DNA of 64,000 bases, taken from positions 2,644,001 through 2,708,000 of the forward strand of contig NZ_CP033875.1 of NCBI RefSeq assembly GCF_002742645.2, written 5' to 3'. This document shows, piece after piece, positions 8,686 to 16,923 of the stretch. How positions within the stretch are numbered: position 1 is the stretch's first letter; every line of letters begins with the position of its first letter. Source of the stretch: Caulobacter sp. FWC26. Its GTDB lineage: Bacteria > Pseudomonadota > Alphaproteobacteria > Caulobacterales > Caulobacteraceae. A model generated the notes under the pieces. That model was not told the DNA's origin, searched no databases, and worked only from the letters and a program-made list of their open reading frames with translations. The translations under genes and the position numbers were made by a program.

Positions 8686-9768
8686 TTAACCGAAGAGATC
8701 CATCTGTGCGCCGGCCGGTCGGGGCGGCTTAAACTGGCTAATGTCCAGCGCCGTCCACGGCTGATCGAGGCCGAACTTCTTGACCGCCAGGTGAAACCGT
8801 TGCCGCAGAACCTCTGCGACAGGACCGTCGCCGACCATTCGATCCCCCCACGCGGCCCGGTAGACTTCGCCGGACCGGATCTGCCGAACCAAGGACATCA
8901 CCTTGCGGGCGCGATCAGGGTGGTCGGCTTCGAGCCATTCCTCAAATAACTGGGCGATCTCGCGGGGCAGGCGCAGCGCGACATAGCCAGCGCCGCGCGC
9001 GCCCGCCTTGGCGGCCGCTTCCAGCACCGCCTCGACCTCATGGTCGTTCAGCCCTGGAATAGCCGGCGCGAACATGACGGTCACCGACACGCCCGCCTCA
9101 GTGAGCCGTCGCACTGCCTCCACCCGTTTGCCGGGCGTGGCCGCGCGCGGCTCCATGCTCCGCGCCAGGCGACGATCCAAGGTGGTGATCGAGATCGCGA
9201 CGCGGGTAAGTCCTCGCGCAGCCATGCGGCTCAGCACATCCAGGTCGCGCAGGATCAGCGCGGACTTGGTGATCAGCGTGAATGGGTGACCAAAGCGCTC
9301 CAAGGTCTCGATCACCTGTCGGGTGACACGCAGGCTCTTTTCATCCGGCTGATAGGGGTCGGTGTCGCCGCCGATATGGATCGTAGCGGGTTTGTAGCCT
9401 GACTTGGACAGTTCCTTGGCAAGCAGCTCGCCAGCCTGTGGCTTGAAGAAGATCTTGCTCTCGAAATCCAGGCCCGGCGACAGGCCCAGATAGGCGTGAG
9501 CCGGCCGGGCATAGCAGTAGATGCAGCCGTGGCTGCACCCGCGATACGGATTGATCGACCGATCAAAGCCCACGTCCGGGCTTTGGTTGCGAGCGATGAT
9601 GGTCCGCGACTTCATGGCCTGGAGCTGCGTGACGAGCTGGGCGGGCTCCTCGTCCGCGCTCCAACCATCATCGAAAGCCTCGCGCACCTGCGATTCGAAG
9701 CGTCCTGTTCGGTTGGATTTGGCGCCGCGTCCTCGCGCGGCGGGTCCGAGTTTCGCTGCCTCTGCCAT
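8686..9768 (-). CDS. PA0069-family radical SAM protein, predicted SOS-regulated
   Basis: 360 residues. The radical SAM cluster motif is GCSHGCIYCYAR, with C78-x3-C82-x2-C85, followed by IHIGGDTDPYQPDEK and TKSALILRDLD. The family is related to spore photoproduct lyase but its reaction is not established. A perfect alphaproteobacterial LexA box lies 24 nt upstream of the ATG, the same spacing as for dinB in this window, so a role in the DNA damage response is a reasonable inference. The C-terminal ending (ALDISQFKPPRPAGAQMDLFG) is a hallmark of this family in alphaproteobacteria. The gene is followed closely by the small glycosyltransferase-like gene. Confidence 0.88.
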   Translation of the reverse strand: MAEAAKLGPAARGRGAKSNRTGRFESQVREAFDDGWSADEEPAQLVTQLQAMKSRTIIARNQSPDVGFDRSINPYRGCSHGCIYCYARPAHAYLGLSPGLDFESKIFFKPQAGELLAKELSKSGYKPATIHIGGDTDPYQPDEKSLRVTRQVIETLERFGHPFTLITKSALILRDLDVLSRMAARGLTRVAISITTLDRRLARSMEPRAATPGKRVEAVRRLTEAGVSVTVMFAPAIPGLNDHEVEAVLEAAAKAGARGAGYVALRLPREIAQLFEEWLEADHPDRARKVMSLVRQIRSGEVYRAAWGDRMVGDGPVAEVLRQRFHLAVKKFGLDQPWTALDISQFKPPRPAGAQMDLFG

Positions 9769-9792
9769 GGGCCGATGATGCGCGACCGATCA

Positions 9793-9807
9793 GAACATAA
9801 CAAGAAC
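9793..9807 (-). promoter_or_regulatory. LexA (SOS) box upstream of the radical SAM gene
   Basis: On the minus strand the site reads GTTC-N7-GTTC, the exact LexA operator consensus of Caulobacter and other alphaproteobacteria. It ends 24 nt before the ATG at 9768. A short palindrome (GAACAATTGTTC, 9804-9815) overlaps its distal half. Confidence 0.8.
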
Positions 9808-9823
9808 AATTGTTCACAACTGC

Positions 9824-11080
9824 CTAAATGCCCTCTCCGCCCTCGGCTGCGACTCGATCAAGGTATTGGCGAATGCTGGCCGCTTCGGCCGCCGTGTTGG
9901 CCAAGGCGATAGCGCGGTCGAACGCTTGGCGCGCCTCGTCCCGGCGGCCAGCCTGAAGCAGAAACGCGCCCCGCGCGCCATGGTACGGGAAATACGCGTC
10001 AAGCCGGGCGCCAAGGGGGTGGATCATTTCGAGCGCTGCGTTGGGTCCGCGAACCTTGGCGACGGCGACCGCGCGATTCAGGGTGACCACCGGCGACGGT
10101 TGCATGACCTCCAGCGTGGCGTAGAGTCGGTCTATGCCCGCCCAGTCGGTGTCCCGAGGTCTCGGCGCGCGCGCGTGCAGCGCGGCGATGGCGGCCTGAA
10201 CCTGATAAGGCCCCGGCGCACGCTTGAGGATGGCCTTGTCGATCAGAGCCAAGCCCTCATCAATCATCCCGCGATTCCAGAGACTTCGGTCCTGATCCTC
10301 CAACAGGATCGCCGCTCCGTCGGTGGCGAAACGCGCGTCGGAACGCGCGTGCTGGATCAGCAGCAGCGCGGTCAGCCCCATCATCTCCGGTTCGGCGGGG
10401 AACAGGCGTAGAAGCAGGCGCGCGAGGCGGATCGCCTCGTCACACAAACCGCCCTTGGCCTCTACGGCCTTCCCGCTCGCGGCATAGCCCTCGTTGAAAA
10501 CCAGGTAGATCATCGCCGCCACAGCCGCGAGCCGCTCGGCGCGCTCGACGGGGCCCGGCGCCTCGAACGGCGCGTTTCCTGCGCCGATCTTGGCCTTCGC
10601 CCGGGTGATGCGTTGCTCCATAGCCGCCTCGCTGACGACGAAGGCCCGCGCGATCTCCCTCACCGAGAGGCCTGAGACGATCCGCAGCGCCAAGGCGATC
10701 TGCTGCGTGGCTGGCAGGTCCGGATGGCAGCAGATGAACAGCAGCCGCAGCACATCGTCGCGATAGTGCGCGCTGTCCAGCCTTTCGGCCGCCTCGACCT
10801 CGGCGTCTTCCAGATCGGAGAGCAGGTGCTCGGAAGGCAGCACCGTATGGCGGCTGGTCTTGCGAACCGCGTCGATGGCGGCGTTACGGCCGACCATGAT
10901 CAGCCATGCGGTTGGATCGCGAGGCGGACCATTCCTTGGCCAAGCTTTCAAGGCGCGCAGGCAGGCGTCCTGAAAGGCCTCCTCGGCGGCGTCCATGTCG
11001 CGGAAATAGCGAAGCAGCGCCGCCATGGCTTGGGGCCGAGCAGCCGCGATCGCGCCCTCGATCCAGCTGAACTCGGTCAC
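9824..11080 (-). CDS. ECF sigma factor with long C-terminal extension (ECF42-like)
   Basis: 418 residues from a GTG that overlaps the upstream stop (GTGA). Sigma region 2 is AALLRYFRDMDAAEEAFQDA with DPTAWLIMVGRNAAID, and region 4 is SVREIARAFVVSEAAMEQR. After about residue 200 comes an extension of helical TPR-like repeats (LNRAVAVAKVRGPNAALE, AFDRAIALA). This layout, with a YCII/DGPF protein upstream, is characteristic of ECF group 42; these factors lack an obvious anti-sigma gene, and the extension is thought to control activity. The reading frame continues upstream to 11470, but that part overlaps the YCII gene and looks non-coding. Confidence 0.92.
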   Translation of the reverse strand: MTEFSWIEGAIAAARPQAMAALLRYFRDMDAAEEAFQDACLRALKAWPRNGPPRDPTAWLIMVGRNAAIDAVRKTSRHTVLPSEHLLSDLEDAEVEAAERLDSAHYRDDVLRLLFICCHPDLPATQQIALALRIVSGLSVREIARAFVVSEAAMEQRITRAKAKIGAGNAPFEAPGPVERAERLAAVAAMIYLVFNEGYAASGKAVEAKGGLCDEAIRLARLLLRLFPAEPEMMGLTALLLIQHARSDARFATDGAAILLEDQDRSLWNRGMIDEGLALIDKAILKRAPGPYQVQAAIAALHARAPRPRDTDWAGIDRLYATLEVMQPSPVVTLNRAVAVAKVRGPNAALEMIHPLGARLDAYFPYHGARGAFLLQAGRRDEARQAFDRAIALANTAAEAASIRQYLDRVAAEGGEGI

Positions 11081-11448
11081 GCGCCGGCGGAACCGGGCTG
11101 GAACATCGCGATCGGACGGATCTCGTAGGACCCGCCGGGATTGGCCTTGCCCAGGTCCTTGGCGACCTTGAGCGCGCCGTCCAGAGATTCGCAGTCGACG
11201 ACATAGAAGCCGAGCAGTTGCTCCTTGGTCTCGGCGAAGGGACCGTCCAGCACCAGGGGCGGTTCGCGGTCCTTGCGCAGGGTGGTGGCCGCCGTGGTCG
11301 GCATCAGGCGGGCGACGGGGCCCAGCCGCCCCTCCTCCGCCAGACGCTGTTGCACCGCGCCGAGCTTCTGCATCACCGCCTCGTCCTCTTCCTTGGACCA
11401 GGCGCAGACGACGTCCTCTTGGTTGTAGCAAAGAATGGCGTAAAGCAT
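11077..11448 (-). CDS. YCII-related (DGPF) domain protein
   Basis: 123 residues: MLYAILCYNQEDV at the start, then VLDGPFAETKEQLLGFYVVD with the DGPF motif and ending in the IRPIAMF strand typical of YCII proteins. The ferredoxin-like YCII fold is found in small proteins of unclear biochemical role. Its stop overlaps the GTG of the ECF sigma gene by 4 nt, so translation is coupled and the two probably work together. Known ECF42 loci have one or more such proteins next to the sigma gene; a partner or sensor role is inference. Confidence 0.9.
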   Translation of the reverse strand: MLYAILCYNQEDVVCAWSKEEDEAVMQKLGAVQQRLAEEGRLGPVARLMPTTAATTLRKDREPPLVLDGPFAETKEQLLGFYVVDCESLDGALKVAKDLGKANPGGSYEIRPIAMFQPGSAGA

Positions 11449-11523
11449 GGACGATCCTCTTCTCCGTCACGAGGACGGACGACTATGCCCGCTTCCGACA
11501 TCGCGCCGGAGTTCTTTTAGGGC

Positions 11524-12531
11524 TCAGGCGCCGAGGGGCCGCAGACGACGGCGAACGGGTTCGTCATAGAGCTTGAGCACAGCCCAGGCGCCCGCGACGA
11601 TGATCGCCATCGCCACCAGGGCGAAGCCAAGGGGATAGCCCTCGCCGCCGACCGCGCGGAACCCTCGCAAGAGCAATTCCCAGCCCAGCCAATGGAGGGC
11701 GTACAGCGGATACGAGATCGCGCCGCCCACGCGACATAACGTACCGGCCAGACCGCTGGGATCCCGACGGCCCGCCAGCACCATCAGCGGGAAGACGACG
11801 CTGACGCAGGCTAGGTCATAAAGCCAGTTCAGCGGGGTCCAGGGCGCGCAGACCACCGCGCCCAGAATGAACGCCAGCAACCAGACAGGCGCCGTCCAGG
11901 TGGTGAAGGCCTGAATGCGATAGCATCCCCACCCAAGCAGGAACGCGAAGATCGTTCGCAGGAAGCTGATGACGAAGGTGCCGCGATCCCACCCCGTCAG
12001 AACTCCACCCATTCCGTGGGCGACATAAAGCATGACCGGCGCAAGCAGCACGACCATCAGCACATGTCCCAGAACGCCTAACCGGCGCAGCGGAAACCAG
12101 GCCGCGCCGACCGCGAGCTCAAAGAACAGCGACCAAGCCGGCGGATTCAAGGGGAAGAGCGGCGAGAAGCCATTGTCGTCGACCCAGACGCGGGGGATCA
12201 TCAAAAGGCCCAGCGCTAACCAACCCGGCACAGCCTCCCGATTTTGGATAATCACAAAAGCGCCGCCCAGCATGGTCAGCGCGATCAGCGGCCATAACCT
12301 CACCAGCCTCTGGCGCATGAAGCCCAGCCAGCTGATCTCGCGCTTGCCGTAGGCGTGGGCCAGCACGAAACCTGAAAGGCAGAAGAAGAAGTCGACCGCC
12401 AGATAGCCGTGCGGGACAAGCCACGGCCGGCCTGTCCAACTGCCGATGTGGTAGAGCATGACGCCGACGGCGGCGACGCCGCGCAAGCCGTCAAGGGCCT
12501 CGTACCGCCGCCCAGTCTCGTAGACCCGCAA
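11524..12531 (-). CDS. Acyltransferase family 3 membrane protein (OafA/NodX type)
   Basis: 335 residues with about ten hydrophobic membrane segments. The N-terminus YEALDGLRGVAAVGVMLYH carries the family motif with catalytic histidine, and AVDFFFCLSGFVLAHAY and FMRQRLVRLWP follow as expected. These enzymes O-acetylate or otherwise acylate sugars, lipids or peptidoglycan at the inner membrane; the acceptor cannot be told here. It lies 55 nt downstream of the SAM methyltransferase gene on the same strand. No terminator is obvious between it and the YCII-sigma pair, whose promoter must lie in the 75 nt before 11448. Confidence 0.9.
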   Translation of the reverse strand: MRVYETGRRYEALDGLRGVAAVGVMLYHIGSWTGRPWLVPHGYLAVDFFFCLSGFVLAHAYGKREISWLGFMRQRLVRLWPLIALTMLGGAFVIIQNREAVPGWLALGLLMIPRVWVDDNGFSPLFPLNPPAWSLFFELAVGAAWFPLRRLGVLGHVLMVVLLAPVMLYVAHGMGGVLTGWDRGTFVISFLRTIFAFLLGWGCYRIQAFTTWTAPVWLLAFILGAVVCAPWTPLNWLYDLACVSVVFPLMVLAGRRDPSGLAGTLCRVGGAISYPLYALHWLGWELLLRGFRAVGGEGYPLGFALVAMAIIVAGAWAVLKLYDEPVRRRLRPLGA

Positions 12532-12585
12532 ACCCTCGCCCTCGCGCTCGCCCCTGATTAGCCGGGGTCGCGCGCTGCTGGCAAC

Positions 12586-13653
12586 TCAGCCCGGCGGCTT
12601 CTCGAACAACAGGGCCTTGGTGAGAAAGGCGCGGTCCTCGCCGAGCAGTCGCAATCCAGCCTCGGCGAAGAGATTGGCAAGGTCGGTCTCGGCGTAGCTG
12701 CTGTAGTAGGGCTCGTGGAAGTAGACGGGAAAAGCCTCCAACAGCCGCGCAAGGCCCGGCGTATCCGCCGGCTGAACGGAGTCGACAAGAACGACCACGC
12801 CGCCAGGCTTCACGACCCGCGCCAGGCTGGCGGCCACCAGAGGGCGCACGCGCGGGGGCAGTTCGTGGAAAAGATAGACGCAGGTCACCGCGTCCAATGC
12901 ACTATCGGCGAACGGCAAGGCCTCGGCCATGGCCTTCACGCCGCCGACGCCAGCGCGCTTCCGGGCCTTGGCGAGATAGGCTTCGGACAGGTCCAGGCCC
13001 GCCAGAGCCGCACGCGGAAACGCCGCCTTCAAGTCTTTGAGGAAAGCGCCCGAACCGCACGCGACATCGAGAATTTTCGCGTCGCGGTGATCGCGGCCGC
13101 GCCAGTGTCGGGCCAGCAGCGAAAGACCGCGACGTCGCATCGCCGCAGCCGTGCCGGAGAACAGCGCTTCGACCTGGGCGTCGTAACGCCGCGCGCTCTC
13201 CGCCGTGAACCAACCGCCCGACTGGAAATGGAAGTTCTGCCGATAGTAGTTTGGATAGATTGAACTATCCGCGACGCCGCGCACCTCGACGCCATCTCCT
13301 CTACGGCGGCGCTGGTCGACCTCGAAGGCGTCGGCGATGAAGTCCGCCGCCTCACGCAAGGCTGCGGAAGGACGGGTTGGCCCATCCTCCAGGGCGGGGT
13401 ACAGGCCGGCGGCGACATCGCGCGCATCCTTCTCGAAGGCTTCGAGATAGGCGCGCCGCAGGCGCGTGGGAACGGGCGGCGGCGTGGTCGGGGCGAAATG
13501 CCGGGTCTGCGCCCCTTGTGTTGGTTTCGTGAGAGCACGAGCGAGGCCGCCCGTCGCCGTCCACCAAGTGGCCTTGGCCGCCGCCTTGGCGCCCTGCCCC
13601 AAAGCGTCGACCGCGAAGGCGGGTCGTTTGCGCTCGCTCCTAGGGTGGATCAT
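12586..13653 (-). CDS. Class I SAM-dependent methyltransferase
   Basis: 355 residues. The Rossmann methyltransferase core is in the second half: ILDVACGSGAFLKDL (motif I), LAGLDLSEAYLAKARKRAG, ALPFADSALDAVTCVYLFHEL and VVKPGGVVVLVDS. About 160 residues precede it, including YPNYYRQNFHFQSGGWFT, which is conserved in proteobacterial relatives; the substrate is unknown. The first 52 codons lie in a perfect 265-bp tandem duplication, so a second 5-prime fragment of this gene exists upstream (13762-13918). In the undisturbed order the gene would begin 6 nt after the RNA methyltransferase stop, as an operon. Confidence 0.88.
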   Translation of the reverse strand: MIHPRSERKRPAFAVDALGQGAKAAAKATWWTATGGLARALTKPTQGAQTRHFAPTTPPPVPTRLRRAYLEAFEKDARDVAAGLYPALEDGPTRPSAALREAADFIADAFEVDQRRRRGDGVEVRGVADSSIYPNYYRQNFHFQSGGWFTAESARRYDAQVEALFSGTAAAMRRRGLSLLARHWRGRDHRDAKILDVACGSGAFLKDLKAAFPRAALAGLDLSEAYLAKARKRAGVGGVKAMAEALPFADSALDAVTCVYLFHELPPRVRPLVAASLARVVKPGGVVVLVDSVQPADTPGLARLLEAFPVYFHEPYYSSYAETDLANLFAEAGLRLLGEDRAFLTKALLFEKPPG

Positions 13654-13761
13654 CGCCCTCTACCGCGTGAACACTCCGACCAGTTCAATATGGGGCGACC
13701 AGACGAACTGGTCCACCGGCGTCACCCTCACGAGTTTGAAGCCCGCATCGACCAGCACGCG
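13497..13761. repeat. 265-bp tandem duplication, copy 1
   Basis: Bases 13497-13761 are identical, base for base, to 13762-14026. This copy carries the functional 5-prime end of the SAM methyltransferase gene and a detached 3-prime end of the RNA methyltransferase gene. The unit is not a multiple of three. Confidence 0.97.
13660..13761 (-). pseudogene. Detached 3-prime fragment of the RNA methyltransferase gene
   Basis: This is the duplicated last 102 nt of the gene at 13925-15172, including its stop, left in copy 1 of the tandem repeat. It has no start and is separated from the intact gene by the duplicated methyltransferase start. Confidence 0.85.
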
Positions 13762-13918
13762 AATGCCGGGTCTGCGCCCCTTGTGTTGGTTTCGTGAGAG
13801 CACGAGCGAGGCCGCCCGTCGCCGTCCACCAAGTGGCCTTGGCCGCCGCCTTGGCGCCCTGCCCCAAAGCGTCGACCGCGAAGGCGGGTCGTTTGCGCTC
13901 GCTCCTAGGGTGGATCAT
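13685..13918 (-). pseudogene. Truncated duplicate of the SAM methyltransferase start
   Basis: The frame encodes 77 residues. The first 52 are identical to the start of the methyltransferase at 12586-13653; after the repeat junction it runs into an unrelated frame of the duplicated RNA methyltransferase tail. It may still be translated because it keeps the original upstream sequence, whereas the full-length gene now lies behind it. Confidence 0.8.
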
Positions 13919-14026
13919 CGCCCTCTACCGCGTGAACACTCCGACCAGTTCAATATGGGGCGACCAGACGAACTGGTCCACCGGCGTCACCCTCACGAGT
14001 TTGAAGCCCGCATCGACCAGCACGCG
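13762..14026. repeat. 265-bp tandem duplication, copy 2
   Basis: Second copy of the 13497-13761 unit with no differences seen. It carries the functional 3-prime end of the RNA methyltransferase gene and a truncated 5-prime fragment of the SAM methyltransferase gene. Confidence 0.97.
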
Positions 14027-15172
14027 CGCGTCCTTGGCGAAGGTTTGCGGGTTACAAGACACCCCAACCACCTTGGACACCTTAGACTTGGCGATCTCCA
14101 CCGTCTGCTCGGCGGCGCCAGCGCGAGGCGGGTCGATCACGACGACGTCGGTCTTGGCCAGCTCGGTGCTGAGCACCGGACGACGCACCAGATCACGCGC
14201 CTCGGCCGTGATGGGCTTGAGGCCGGGCGTGGCGCCGACGGCGGCCTTCAAGGCCGTGATCGCGGCAGCGCTCATCTCGGCCGCATAGACCGGCGCGACC
14301 TCGGCGAGCCGGAAGGTGAAGGTGCCGACCCCGCAATAGAGATCGGCGACACGCCCCGCGCCTTGAACCTCGGCCACGGCGAGTTCGACCATCGCCTTTT
14401 CGGCGGCGGGGACCGCTTGAAGGAAGCCTCCCGGCGGCAGGGCCACGATGGCTGGACCCAGCTTCACCAGGGGCTGGCGCGCGCCATAGATCGTTTCACC
14501 GGCCAGGGTGACCCGCGCAAAGTCCCCCTCGCCCGCGGCCATCGCCGCGCGCATGCGGGCGTCAGCGGACAATCCGCCGCTCTTGCGCTCTACGCCCGTG
14601 ATGTCGACGTCTAGGCCCGTCGCGGTGAGCGTGACGTGCAGGGTCGGCGCGGACTTGGGATGTTCAAGAAAGGGTTCAGCGAGACGCGCCAGCGCTGGCA
14701 GCGCGGCCACGAGGCGCGGATCGGTGACGGGGCACTCTTCGAGCGGCACGAGGTTCCAGGAACGCCGCTCCTTGAACCCCAGCCGGGCCCCCTGCCCCTT
14801 GCCGCCCTTGCGGGCGTGCAGCGCCACCCGCCGACGCGAGGCCGGCGGCGCGGCGAAGGTCGGCAGGATCTCGGTCTCGAGGCCCTCCATCGACAGTTGG
14901 AGGCGGACCTGTTCGGCCTTCCAGGCGCGATAGGGTTCGCCTGCCCAATGCTGGAGCGCGCACCCGCCGCAAACCCCGTAGTGTCGGCAAGGCGGCGCCA
15001 CGCGATCAGGACTTGGCGTCAGGATCTCGATCACCTCGCCGCGCGCGCCGTCGAACTGCGCGCGAACGGTCTCGCCCGGAAGAGTCAGCGGAATGAAGGC
15101 GGGCTTGCCGTCAGCAGTGCGCGCGAGCCCGTCGCCTTGGGCGCCGACAGCGTTGATCGTCAGGTCTTGCAT
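13925..15172 (-). CDS. RumA/RlmD-like 23S rRNA (uracil-5) methyltransferase family protein
   Basis: 415 residues. The N-terminus (LTINAVGAQGDGLAR) is a short TRAM-like RNA-binding segment, followed by iron-sulfur cysteines in PPCRHYGVCGGCALQHW, a SAM site ADLYCGVGTFTFRLA and the catalytic block DPPRAG...VVGVSCNPQTFAKD. The family methylates C5 of uracil in rRNA or tRNA; the exact position cannot be assigned. I start at the ATG at 15172 (MQDLTINAVG); a TTG at 15190 is an alternative. The last 102 nt lie in the tandem duplication but the gene itself is intact. Confidence 0.9.
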   Translation of the reverse strand: MQDLTINAVGAQGDGLARTADGKPAFIPLTLPGETVRAQFDGARGEVIEILTPSPDRVAPPCRHYGVCGGCALQHWAGEPYRAWKAEQVRLQLSMEGLETEILPTFAAPPASRRRVALHARKGGKGQGARLGFKERRSWNLVPLEECPVTDPRLVAALPALARLAEPFLEHPKSAPTLHVTLTATGLDVDITGVERKSGGLSADARMRAAMAAGEGDFARVTLAGETIYGARQPLVKLGPAIVALPPGGFLQAVPAAEKAMVELAVAEVQGAGRVADLYCGVGTFTFRLAEVAPVYAAEMSAAAITALKAAVGATPGLKPITAEARDLVRRPVLSTELAKTDVVVIDPPRAGAAEQTVEIAKSKVSKVVGVSCNPQTFAKDARVLVDAGFKLVRVTPVDQFVWSPHIELVGVFTR

Positions 15173-15390
15173 CCCCAGTCCATACCCCAAAATCAGGGCT
15201 TGAGCGCGCCCGCACGAAGTTTTTGTGTGTGGTGAACGAAGCTGAATATCTCCGTCAGCCCCCGTTCATGTTGGCGGCGCCAGAACTTCACCTAACGGAT
15301 GGGCGTGGCGGCCGGCGCGATGCGACGGCAGCCCTTAAAAAGACAGCTTCTCTCATGACCATGATCGCCTCGAAGAGCAGGACCTCCAAG
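15173..15390. other. Divergent intergenic region
   Basis: 218 nt between a minus-strand RNA methyltransferase and a plus-strand secreted protein. It must hold promoters for both. The frame of the plus-strand gene is open through it, but the predicted residues do not look like protein and the signal peptide starts at 15391. Confidence 0.5.
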
Positions 15391-16005
15391 ATGAAGACCG
15401 TTCTGGGCGTGACCGCCGCCCTCGTCTGCGGCGTGCTGACGCCGACCCTGGCCTCGGCCCAGGCCTATAGCTCGCAAAGCTATGGCGGCGCGTACGACCG
15501 CCAAGGCTACTACTATGACCCCTGCCAGCGCTCGACCACGCAGCGCGGCACGGGCGGCGGCTTGGCCGGCGCGGGCATCGGCGCGGCGATCGGCAGCGGC
15601 GTGGCCGCACGGGGCGCCAAGACCGAGGGCGCTGTGTTGGGTGGTCTGCTCGGCGCGGTCATCGGGTCGAACATCGGCAAGAACTCGGCCGCCTGCACCT
15701 CCGGTCGCACGCCGCCGCCCCCGCCCCCGTCGGCCTACAACAACTCCTACAACGGTTCTTACAGCGACCAGGCCTACCGCTACGGCTCGTATGACGACGC
15801 CCGTCGCGACGCCGCCCGCGACAGCTATTACGAGCGCAGCTACGAACGGCACGACGGCTACCGGGTCGACAACCGCACCCAGCAGGCGGACGTCAACGGG
15901 TGCACCCTGGCCGAAAGCCCGATCTATCTGCCGGACGGCCGCGTCCAGAAGCGCTTCGTGCGCGTCTGCCCGGACTCCAACGGCAAGTACCAGGTCGTCG
16001 ACTAA
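15391..16005 (+). CDS. Secreted glycine-zipper (2TM) protein
   Basis: 204 residues. MKTVLGVTAALVCGVLTPTLASAQA is a typical Sec signal peptide, which sets the start; an upstream in-frame ATG at 15355 is less likely, and AGGACC precedes the chosen ATG. The mature protein has a glycine-zipper pair (GGGLAGAGIGAAIGSGVA, then GAVLGGLLGAVIGSNIG) as in Rickettsia 17-kDa-like envelope proteins, then a proline run and a Tyr/Ser/Arg-rich region. The C-terminal domain with paired cysteines (VNGCTLAES... RVCPDSNGKYQVVD) is likely disulfide-bonded. Probable outer-membrane or periplasmic structural protein; function unknown. Confidence 0.85.
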   Translation: MKTVLGVTAALVCGVLTPTLASAQAYSSQSYGGAYDRQGYYYDPCQRSTTQRGTGGGLAGAGIGAAIGSGVAARGAKTEGAVLGGLLGAVIGSNIGKNSAACTSGRTPPPPPPSAYNNSYNGSYSDQAYRYGSYDDARRDAARDSYYERSYERHDGYRVDNRTQQADVNGCTLAESPIYLPDGRVQKRFVRVCPDSNGKYQVVD

Positions 16006-16030
16006 GCCCGGCGATCTCTTGTGGAAGACC

Positions 16031-16064
16031 ATCGGCCGCCCCTTGTGGGCGGCCGATTTCGTTT
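16031..16064 (+). terminator. Hairpin terminator after the glycine-zipper gene
   Basis: An 11-bp perfect stem (16031-16041 with 16047-16057) with a 5-nt loop, followed by TTCGTTT. It lies between convergent genes and may serve both. Confidence 0.8.
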
Positions 16065-16072
16065 CAGGTGGG

Positions 16073-16804
16073 CTACAGCTTCGTCGCCCAGACAAGGCGC
16101 TCGACCTGACCTTCCCCACCGGTGATCGGACTTTCGGCGAGGCCGCGCACCGACCACCCGGCGGTCTCCAGGAACGCAACGATCTCTTGCTCGACGCGTT
16201 CGATCACCTCGGGGTCTTTAACTAGGCCGCCCTTGCCGACATGCTCGCGCCCGGCTTCGAACTGAGGCTTGATCAGCGCGACAAGATCCGCGCCCCCCGT
16301 CGCCAGCTCAAGCGCCGCCGGCAGGGCCTTGGTCAGCGAAATAAAGCTGACGTCGCTGACGACGAGGCTGGGCGCTCGGTCGATGCGATCTCGATCAAGG
16401 CTGCGCGCATCCAGGCCCGAAAGATCAGCCACTCGATCGCTGGCTCTCAGGCTAGCGTGCAGTTGATCGCGCCCCACATCGACGGCGAACACGAACGCGG
16501 CCCCGCGTGACAACAGCACCTCGGTAAAGCCGCCGGTCGAGGCGCCGACGTCGACTGCGACCCGCCCCTCGACGGCGATAGGCCAAAGATCCAGGGCATG
16601 GACCAGTTTCAGGGCCCCACGCCCCACCCAGGGATGGGCCGCCTCGGCCGCGATCTCGGCGTCGTCGTCCGCCAGCTCGGAGGGCTTAGCGACCAGTCGG
16701 CCCGCCACCAGGACACGGCCGGCCTCGATCGCGGCGCGCGCCCGGGCGCGGCTCTCGAAGACGCCCCTTTCGACAAGCAATTGGTCGATGCGTTTCCTCG
16801 CCAC
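16073..16804 (-). CDS. tlyA: TlyA-family rRNA 2-prime-O-methyltransferase (hemolysin A)
   Basis: 243 residues, the normal length. An N-terminal S4 RNA-binding domain (KRIDQLLVERGVFESRARARAAI) is followed by an FtsJ-like methyltransferase: VAVDVGASTGGFTEVLLSRGA (SAM site), FAVDVGRDQLH, LVVSDVSFISLTKALPAA and ALIKPQFEAGREHVGKGG. TlyA proteins methylate 16S and 23S rRNA riboses. In many alphaproteobacteria it sits beside dxs; that gene is not next to it here. It is divergent from the amidase gene with a 119-nt gap. Confidence 0.93.
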   Translation of the reverse strand: MARKRIDQLLVERGVFESRARARAAIEAGRVLVAGRLVAKPSELADDDAEIAAEAAHPWVGRGALKLVHALDLWPIAVEGRVAVDVGASTGGFTEVLLSRGAAFVFAVDVGRDQLHASLRASDRVADLSGLDARSLDRDRIDRAPSLVVSDVSFISLTKALPAALELATGGADLVALIKPQFEAGREHVGKGGLVKDPEVIERVEQEIVAFLETAGWSVRGLAESPITGGEGQVERLVWATKL

Positions 16805-16923
16805 GAACCTTCCCCGAAAACTCGAAGCAGGCCTGTAGCACAGGCTTGCGGCGCAGGTCTCTTCGGGGTCAACTGAACGGCGATCACCGGCGCGAAGACG
16901 CCGGTCTTGTCGGGAGGAATTCC

